Below are positions 1-6,646 of a stretch of 6,646 nt of DNA, piece by piece. The DNA comes from Deltaproteobacteria bacterium. GTDB taxonomy: Bacteria; Desulfobacterota; Syntrophia; Syntrophales; JAAYKM01. The first letter of the stretch is position 1, and every line of letters starts with the position of its first letter. Location: the NCBI GenBank assembly GCA_019136935.1, contig JAGVTI010000141.1, forward strand, positions 1-6,646. The letters run 5' to 3'. A program made the translations under genes and the position numbers. The notes beneath the pieces are model-generated. The model was not told where the DNA came from and ran no database searches. It was given only the letters and a program-made list of their open reading frames with translations.

Positions 1-3000
1 AAGTCCCCTTCAAATCCTCCAGTTGAACATAAGCCATGGTATCTTTTTTCTTGGTCTTCATTTCCTTCAGATTGATCACGACACCGCAGAGAACGAGATC
101 TCTTTTCTCCCGGACATCGCCGAGATCCGAGGAGAAAGTGATATGGCGACGTTCCAGATCCTGCTGAAATCTATCCAGGGGGTGCCCTGAAACATAAAAA
201 CCAAGCGTCTCCTTTTCATAAGCCAGCAGGGCCTCTCGATCGACGCCGGCATCTCCATTTACGTGTCCCGGATCGGCGTTTTCCGAATCCCGGGCAGGCA
301 CGTTCCGATCGATCGAAGACGGTGAAGGTTCCAGAGAATCAAAGAAACTGATCTGTCCTTTCGATAAATCCCGGTTCCGCTTCTGCGCATGCCCGAGAAC
401 CTCTTCATAGACCGACAAAAGACGGGTCCTGTCGCCCTCCACGGCATCAAAACAACCGCATTTGATGAGGCTTTCGATAACGCGCTTGTTAACTTTACGG
501 GAGTCGATACGCATGCAGAAGTCTTCGAAGGACTTGAACGGACCTTTCTCCGTGCGGCATTCAATGATCGATTCGATGGCCCCCTCCCCTACATTCTTCA
601 CGGCGGCCAATCCAAAGCGGATGCAATTTTCATAGGCCCGGAATATTTTTCGTGACTGGTTGATTTCCGGAGGAAGGACACGGATCCCCATTTCCTTGCA
701 GTCATTGATATATTTAATGATTTTATCCCGGTTGTCTTTTTCACTTGTCAGCAGTGCAGCCATGAAATGGGCGGGGTAGTGGGCTTTCAGATAGGCGGTC
801 TGATAGGAAATCATCGCGTAGGCCGTACTGTGGGATTTATTGAATCCGTATTCCGCGAAGGTTTCCATCTTTTCCCAGATCTTCTGGGCTTTACCTTCGG
901 GAATACTTTTTCGCGCCGCTCCGGCAAGAAACTTCGGCCGTTCCTTTTCCATATCGGACGCTTTTTTCTTGCTCATGACCTTGCGCAGCGTATCCGCCTC
1001 GGACATCGTATACCCACCGACGGTAACGGCGATCTGCATCACCTGTTCCTGGTAGAGGATGACCCCGTAGGTCTCTTCCAGAATCGATTTCAAATGCGGT
1101 ATTTCATAACTGATTTTTGTCTTTCCCTGCTTTCTGGCAATGAATTCAGGAACCATACTCATGGGACCCGGACGGTAGAGGGCGATCAGGGCAATGACAT
1201 CCTGAATGCAATCGGGCTTCATGTTCACGAGGATGTCTTTCATCCCGGAGCTTTCAAGCTGAAAGATTCCGTTCGTATCACCGCTGCTCAACAACCGGTA
1301 CGTCAGCTCGTCATCCAATGACAACGAATTCAGGTCGATTTCGATTCCCTGTTCCTCCGTGATCGACTCCAACGCGTCATCGATCACGGTCAGCGTCTTC
1401 AATCCCAGGAAGTCGAACTTCGTCAACCCCACGCTTTGCAGATCATTCATGGAAAACTGGGTGACGACATCTTCGTTGTCTTTTTGGTTTTTATAAAGGG
1501 GGACTCTATCCACCAGGGGTACATCGGATACGACAACGCCGGCCGCATGGGTCGAGGCATGCCGGTTCAATCCTTCCAGGGATTTGGCCAGATCCAGCAG
1601 CCTTTTCACTTCGGGTGACCGCGTTATTTCGTCCGTCAGACGCGGCTCCGTTTTCAGGGCTCCGTCCAGGGTCACATTGACCCCTTCGGGAATCAATTTG
1701 GCAATACGGTCCACTTCTCCGTAAGGCATGCCGATCACTCTTCCAACGTCCCGAATGACGGCTCTTGCCTGCATTTTCCCGAAGGTGATGATCTGGGCGA
1801 CTTTGTCCGGACCGTACTTTCCCTTTACGTAACGGATGATTTCGTTCCGTCCTTCCGGGCAGAAGTCCATATCGATATCGGGCATGCTGATCCGATCGGG
1901 ATTGAGAAATCTCTCGAAAAACAGGTCGTATTCGATCGGATCGATGTTGGTGATGCCCAGGCTGTAGGCCACCAGGCTCCCGGCGGCGGACCCCCTGCCG
2001 GGACCGACGGGAATATGATTTCTTTTGGCGTATTGGACAAAATCGGACACAATCAGGAAATAACCGGCGAATCCCATGTTCTTGATGATGTCCAGTTCAT
2101 GATACAGGCGATCGAGATACTTCGCACGGATCTCTTCTTCCGATCCTTCCTTCGACTTCCTCAAAATCAGCGGAAACAATGCCTCGAATCCCTTTTCCGC
2201 TTCCCTGATCAGGTGATCATCCAGTGTTTCCCGGGAATTCTCGATCTCGAATTTCGGTAAAATAAATTTTCCCAGATCCAGTTCGACGTTGCACTGTTCC
2301 GCAATACGGAACGTATTGTCGATCGCCTCCGGAAGATGCTGAAAAAGGCGCTTCATCTCCTCCTGGGATCGCAGGTACAACTGGTTCGTGCTGAACCTCA
2401 TCCGGTCGTTGTCGTGGATCGTTTTTCCCGTCTGGATACAAAGAAGGATTTCATGGGCCTCCGCGTCTTCTTTTGCGAGATAATGACAGTCATTGGTCGC
2501 GACCATTCTGATGTTCATCTTTTGCGCGAGGGAAACAAGCTGGTCGTTGACCAGATCCTGCTCCTTCAGGCCGTTCTCCATCATCTCGATATAGAAATTG
2601 TCGGGACCGAAAATGTCCAGGTATTCAGCGGCTGCAGCCTCCGCCTCCTCTGCCCGGCCCTTGAGGAGTCTTCCGGCTATTTCACCGTGCAGACAGGCGC
2701 TGAGGCCGATCAAACCCTCCCGGTATTTCCTCAACACCTCCTTGTCGATACGCGGACGATAGTAGAACCCTTCCAGATAACCGATGCTGCTCAACCGGAC
2801 GAGGTTCTGATAACCGGTGATGTCCTTGGCTAAAACGACCAGATGATTCGCATTGTCACTGCTGTATCCGGATGTCTTATCGTGCCGGCTTTTCGGGGCA
2901 ATGTACAGCTCGCACCCGAGGATGGGTTTGATTCCGGACTTTTGAGCCTGCTGATAGAAATCCACCGCGCCGAACATGTTGCCGTGATCCGTGATGGCAA

Positions 3001-3115
3001 CGGCGGGCATTCCGTACTCCTGGGCTTTCTTCAACAGATCGCTCACGCGGATGGCACCGTCCAACAGGCTGTATTGCGTGTGAACATGCAAATGGACAAA
3101 AGGGTTTTTCGTCAT
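1..3115 (-). CDS. dnaE: DNA polymerase III subunit alpha (partial, C-terminus beyond window)
   Basis: Replicative C-family polymerase that elongates both strands at the fork within the Pol III holoenzyme. Reading from the ATG at 3115 gives 1038 uninterrupted codons. The family is about 1150-1160 residues, so the rest of the OB fold and the tau-binding tail lie off the left edge. Visible in order: PHP domain (about 1-285) beginning VHLHVHTQYSLLDG with DHGN at 43-46; polymerase core with GPGRGSAAGS (371-380), PDIDMDF (412-418; Asp413 and Asp415 match E. coli Asp401/Asp403) and KFDFLGL with Asp568 (E. coli Asp555); HASTHAAG (519-526); helix-hairpin-helix around 874-892; QISFF (921-925), which fits the internal beta-clamp binding motif; OB fold starting near 1005. 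The GPGRGSAAGS motif, size and clamp motif argue for DnaE1 rather than PolC or DnaE2/ImuC. It lies 57 bp downstream of guaB. The Shine-Dalgarno is weak: only AGGAT about 13 bases before the ATG. No ATG, GTG or TTG lies in frame between it and the guaB stop, so the start is secure. Confidence 0.97.
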   Translation of the reverse strand, partial: MTKNPFVHLHVHTQYSLLDGAIRVSDLLKKAQEYGMPAVAITDHGNMFGAVDFYQQAQKSGIKPILGCELYIAPKSRHDKTSGYSSDNANHLVVLAKDITGYQNLVRLSSIGYLEGFYYRPRIDKEVLRKYREGLIGLSACLHGEIAGRLLKGRAEEAEAAAAEYLDIFGPDNFYIEMMENGLKEQDLVNDQLVSLAQKMNIRMVATNDCHYLAKEDAEAHEILLCIQTGKTIHDNDRMRFSTNQLYLRSQEEMKRLFQHLPEAIDNTFRIAEQCNVELDLGKFILPKFEIENSRETLDDHLIREAEKGFEALFPLILRKSKEGSEEEIRAKYLDRLYHELDIIKNMGFAGYFLIVSDFVQYAKRNHIPVGPGRGSAAGSLVAYSLGITNIDPIEYDLFFERFLNPDRISMPDIDMDFCPEGRNEIIRYVKGKYGPDKVAQIITFGKMQARAVIRDVGRVIGMPYGEVDRIAKLIPEGVNVTLDGALKTEPRLTDEITRSPEVKRLLDLAKSLEGLNRHASTHAAGVVVSDVPLVDRVPLYKNQKDNEDVVTQFSMNDLQSVGLTKFDFLGLKTLTVIDDALESITEEQGIEIDLNSLSLDDELTYRLLSSGDTNGIFQLESSGMKDILVNMKPDCIQDVIALIALYRPGPMSMVPEFIARKQGKTKISYEIPHLKSILEETYGVILYQEQVMQIAVTVGGYTMSEADTLRKVMSKKKASDMEKERPKFLAGAARKSIPEGKAQKIWEKMETFAEYGFNKSHSTAYAMISYQTAYLKAHYPAHFMAALLTSEKDNRDKIIKYINDCKEMGIRVLPPEINQSRKIFRAYENCIRFGLAAVKNVGEGAIESIIECRTEKGPFKSFEDFCMRIDSRKVNKRVIESLIKCGCFDAVEGDRTRLLSVYEEVLGHAQKRNRDLSKGQISFFDSLEPSPSSIDRNVPARDSENADPGHVNGDAGVDREALLAYEKETLGFYVSGHPLDRFQQDLERRHITFSSDLGDVREKRDLVLCGVVINLKEMKTKKKDTMAYVQLEDLKGT

Positions 3116-3142
3116 GGTGTAACTGATATCCTGATCGCAAGG

Positions 3143-3167
3143 TTTTTCGATCGCGACGATCGTAAAA
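3143..3167. repeat. Inverted repeat (hairpin) between guaB and dnaE
   Basis: Two copies of CGATCG (3148-3153 and 3157-3162) flank a 3-base spacer. Past one T/T mismatch, TTTT (3143-3146) pairs with AAAA (3164-3167). In RNA of the minus strand this could fold into a 6-bp stem with a 3-base loop and a 4-bp A/U extension. It begins 5 bases after the guaB stop and ends 27 bases before the dnaE start. No U-tract follows the stem on the minus strand, so it does not look like an intrinsic terminator. CGATCG is itself palindromic, so alternative pairings exist. Role unknown: it could be an mRNA processing or stability element, or chance. Confidence 0.55.
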
Positions 3168-3172
3168 CGGGT

Positions 3173-4654
<1,482 letters not shown>

Positions 4655-5152
4655 TTAATCTTTTTCGTTCTCCTTTATGAAATACCGATGACCGTTCACT
4701 TTCAGGTAATACTTTCCCGATTTTTCATCGTATTCCACATCATGAACAACCTGATAATAACTTTTCCTGGAGAAACGCGCTTTAAATCCGTTTCCCTTGA
4801 CCCTGCAATACAGGACATTGTCTTCCGATATGGACAGGCTGTCCAAGCACAACGTCTCTTCAGATCCGTCGGACAGATGGATGAGAATAACCTCTCCCTC
4901 CCCTGCCCCCTCACCCGAGCTCATTTTTTCTGCCGCCGTCACGACAAAAGCTGTATCTTCCACGTCGATCCTGCAACGGTCGAGATCGGACACCTCGATG
5001 TAATAACCCTGTTTTTCATCCTTTTTCAAATACTGGTAAAGATACCGGACGATATCGGTGCGATACATCTCCGTTCCCCGGTAATACCAGGTCCCTTCCT
5101 TGTCGATCCGGATATCACACAAATCCTTTATTTCTTCTTTTCCGCTGTTCAT
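4655..5152 (-). CDS. DUF1285-family protein, function unknown
   Basis: A 165-residue, highly charged, probably cytosolic protein with no signal peptide or membrane segment. The N-terminal part, DIRIDKEGTWYYRGTEM (13-29), followed by a stretch of the type RTDIVRYLYQYLKKDE and YYIEVSDLDRCRIDVEDTAFVV (50-71), matches my memory of the DUF1285 family: a D-I-x-I-x-x-(D/E)-G-x-W-x-Y motif, then a region ending in VEDAPFV. The second half (KARFSRKSYYQVVHDVEYDEKSGKYYLKVNGHRYFI, 124-159) looks like a second beta-rich unit with the family's usual 'conserved basic-aromatic then short beta hairpin' ending. No catalytic residues can be named. The ATG start overlaps the dtd stop in ATGA, with AGGTGA upstream at about 6 bases. 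The stop lies three bases before the ATG at 4651. Its position between dtd and guaB suggests co-expression. Family assignment is from memory and not from a search. Confidence 0.8.
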   Translation of the reverse strand: MNSGKEEIKDLCDIRIDKEGTWYYRGTEMYRTDIVRYLYQYLKKDEKQGYYIEVSDLDRCRIDVEDTAFVVTAAEKMSSGEGAGEGEVILIHLSDGSEETLCLDSLSISEDNVLYCRVKGNGFKARFSRKSYYQVVHDVEYDEKSGKYYLKVNGHRYFIKENEKD

Positions 5153-5610
5153 GAGTTTTCACCTGTTTTATCCCGGCTGTTGATGGATATGGTCACCGGT
5201 CCGTCATTGACGAGATGAATCTTCATCATTGCTTGGAATTCACCGCTTCCAACCCTGCGGAGACTCCGCTTTGCATTTTCAAGAAAATATTCGTAGAGCT
5301 TCTTCGCCCGCTCCGGCTGTTCCGCCCGCCCGAAGGAAGGGCGCCGTCCTTTCCTGCAATCCGCCAGGAGAGTAAACTGGGACACCACGAGCAGTTCCCC
5401 GGATATATCTGCGACAGAGCGGTTCATCTTGCCCTGCTCGTCTTCAAAAATCCTCAGGTTGGTGATTTTTTCCAGCAGATAATCGGCATCCCGGAATTCG
5501 TCGCCCGATGCGATGCCCAAAAATACCAGCAATCCCTTTCCGATTCCGTCTCTCAAATTTTCATCGATGTATACCCGGGCTTCATCCACTCTCTGAATAA
5601 GGGCGATCAC
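5149..5610 (-). CDS. dtd: D-aminoacyl-tRNA deacylase
   Basis: Cytosolic homodimeric enzyme that removes D-amino acids (and, in the family, glycine mischarged on tRNA-Ala) from tRNA, a chirality checkpoint of translation. The 153-residue product is slightly longer than the 145 of E. coli because of a short polar tail (SRDKTGENS). It opens MIALIQRVDEARVYI, as usual. The two active-site signatures are present: SQFTL at 77-81, followed by ADCRKGRRPSF, and the Gly-cisPro motif NDGPVT at 135-140. The start is GTG at 5610, supported by N-terminal similarity and by AAAGGGA at 5618-5624, 7 bases upstream. It is the first gene of the leftward run and its stop overlaps the next gene's start. The G-x-F/A-D-M segment before GPVT reads GSGEFQAMMK, within normal variation. 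Confidence 0.96.
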   Translation of the reverse strand: MIALIQRVDEARVYIDENLRDGIGKGLLVFLGIASGDEFRDADYLLEKITNLRIFEDEQGKMNRSVADISGELLVVSQFTLLADCRKGRRPSFGRAEQPERAKKLYEYFLENAKRSLRRVGSGEFQAMMKIHLVNDGPVTISINSRDKTGENS

Positions 5611-5848
5611 ACTCCGTTCCCTTTCTTGTATCTTATAATTTAGCCGCCAAATGTACCTTAAAATCCACGTCCAAGGCTACAATTTTTTTCACTTCATATC
5701 ACAATATCGACGCAGAGGCATCTCTTCATTTCTCGTCTTGATCGATATTTTATGCAACCCATCAATAAACCGGGAAAAGAAGCGCTTGAATCGCATTTCT
5801 GAAAGTGTTATGGGTTCAAAAATCATGAAATTTCAGAGGAGACCATGG
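5611..5848. other. Divergent intergenic region
   Basis: No open frame of note lies between dtd and the exported protein gene. It should hold promoters for both directions, but only weak matches are seen. On the minus strand TATAAG (5632-5637) with neighbouring TTATAA/GATACA resembles a -10 element 22 bases before dtd, but no good -35 sits 16-18 bases upstream. On the plus strand TTGAAT near 5784 precedes a poor -10 (TTATGG). No sigma-54 pattern (GG-N10-GC), terminator or tRNA-like fold was recognised. Confidence 0.35.
5837..5841 (+). promoter_or_regulatory. Ribosome binding site of the exported FG-GAP protein
   Basis: AGGAG lies 7 bases before the ATG at 5849. It decides between three nearby ATGs: the one at 5845 is out of frame and stops after six codons, and the in-frame one at 5825 would place the Shine-Dalgarno inside the gene and add charged residues ahead of the signal peptide. 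Confidence 0.75.
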
Positions 5849-6646
5849 ATGAAAAAAAACATTAAAATCTTTTTCCTTCTGATTCTGTTTTTATTTTTAA
5901 TCACCCCCGGAGACCTTCCGGCCAAGGATAAATATCTGGTCGCCGTTTTACCCTTTTCCGCGCACAGTGCAGAAAACATCGATTATATACGGTACGGCGT
6001 ATGGGATATGCTGTCTTCCCGAATTTCCTATCAGGATAAGATTCAGGTGGTGGATAAGGATGCTGTTTTTCCTCTTGTCAGGGACGATAAAACCCTGTCC
6101 TCTGCCGATATTTATGAAATCGGAACGAAACTGAAGGCCGACTACGTAGTCTGGGGAAGTCTCACCAAAATCGGAAGCGCCCTCAGTTTAGATGGGAAAC
6201 TCTTCGACATGGCTTCCGTCAGCAAGCCCGCTCTCTCCATTTTTTACCAATGCCAGAATTTTGACGAAGTGATTCCCAAAATCAATGATTTCGCTCAAAA
6301 AATCAACTACCGGATTCTGGGGACCGTACCGGAATCCTTTTCCGAACAACCGGCACCGTCCCGCTCCTCCGCCGCATCGAACGTTACCCAGGACGGCAAC
6401 CGTGAATCCCAGCTCATCCGGACCATGAGAACATCCCGCCAGGGGACCTTGACGGCGGCCATCAACACGGACTTTATCAACGCCCCGCAACCTCTTGACC
6501 GCCAGGGTTTCTGGATGAGTCCGAAAATCCCCGTCAAGTTAAAGGGAATGGATATCGGCGATGTGAATAATGACGGCATCAACGAAGTTGTCCTCATCGA
6601 TGAGCACAATGTGATGATCTACCAGAAAAAAGGACGCGATTTCAAA
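5849..6646 (+). CDS. Exported TolB/CsgG-like and FG-GAP (VCBS) repeat protein (partial, C-terminus beyond window)
   Basis: 266 codons visible, running off the right edge. Residues 1-25 form a signal peptide (KKNIK, then a run of F/L/I, cleavage likely after LPA-25). There is no lipobox cysteine, so a soluble periplasmic or surface protein is more likely than a lipoprotein. From Tyr29, LVAVLPFSAHSAENIDYIRYGVWDML and later ADYVVWGSLTKIGSALSLDGKLFD (about 98-121) have the pattern of TolB/CsgG N-terminal domains (VAVLPF, then a 'level of G-T-K-L-x-A-D-Y' with G-S-x-x). A linker of about 30 residues rich in S, P and A follows (about 163-183). GMDIGDVNNDGINEVVLI (233-250) is the first FG-GAP/VCBS-type blade, with the calcium loop D238-x-N-x-D242-G-x-x-E246. 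More blades, perhaps a beta-propeller, are expected downstream. Role not known; ligand or carbohydrate contact at the envelope is a guess. Divergent from dtd and probably functionally separate. Confidence 0.85.
   Translation, partial: MKKNIKIFFLLILFLFLITPGDLPAKDKYLVAVLPFSAHSAENIDYIRYGVWDMLSSRISYQDKIQVVDKDAVFPLVRDDKTLSSADIYEIGTKLKADYVVWGSLTKIGSALSLDGKLFDMASVSKPALSIFYQCQNFDEVIPKINDFAQKINYRILGTVPESFSEQPAPSRSSAASNVTQDGNRESQLIRTMRTSRQGTLTAAINTDFINAPQPLDRQGFWMSPKIPVKLKGMDIGDVNNDGINEVVLIDEHNVMIYQKKGRDFK

Noticed and set aside
767..1321. Plus-strand open frame of 184 codons
   Set aside because: Antisense to the conserved polymerase core of dnaE; an antisense shadow with no family resemblance.
3143..3167. 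Rho-independent terminator between guaB and dnaE
   Set aside because: The stem is short and no T-run follows it on the minus strand (AAAAACC follows).
5215..5643. Plus-strand open frame of 142 codons over dtd
   Set aside because: Antisense to dtd, which carries both active-site motifs; no domain seen.
5730..5775. TTGAT...ATCAA dyad as an operator in the intergenic region
   Set aside because: Arms of only five bases separated by 18; expected by chance in AT-rich DNA.
6188..6609. Two minus-strand open frames inside the exported protein gene
   Set aside because: The plus strand has a good ribosome site, signal peptide and FG-GAP motif; these frames are shadows.

Overview
The window looks like chromosomal DNA from a Gram-negative bacterium of moderate GC content. 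The best guess is a Desulfobacterota (former Deltaproteobacteria) lineage, possibly close to Syntrophales. This rests on the gene mix (DUF1285-type protein, DnaE with an intact PHP domain, exported FG-GAP/VCBS protein with a TolB/CsgG-like N-terminus) and general protein similarity, not on a search, so treat it as tentative.

Minus strand, read right to left from about 5610 to the left edge: a compact run of four genes. These are dtd (D-aminoacyl-tRNA deacylase), a DUF1285-family protein of unknown function, guaB (IMP dehydrogenase) and dnaE (DNA polymerase III alpha subunit, cut by the window edge after 1038 codons). dtd and the DUF1285 gene overlap by an ATGA. The DUF1285 gene and guaB are nearly contiguous. 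guaB and dnaE are 57 bp apart. The spacing suggests one transcription unit joining translational quality control, GTP synthesis and the replicative polymerase.

Positions 5611-5848 form a divergent intergenic region with no gene and only weak promoter-like sequences.

Plus strand, 5849 to the right edge: the first 266 codons of an exported protein. It has a signal peptide, a TolB/CsgG-like N-terminal domain, a Ser/Pro-rich linker and the start of an FG-GAP/VCBS repeat with a calcium-loop motif.

The main points for a second look are a probable TTG start of guaB (annotation by the longest frame would add seven residues), a perfect hairpin just after the guaB stop in a gap that stays in frame with dnaE, the complete PHP metal-ligand set in DnaE, and the DUF1285 gene embedded in the run. 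I saw no clear mobile element, CRISPR array, tRNA or rRNA, and no convincing sign of an entirely new system.
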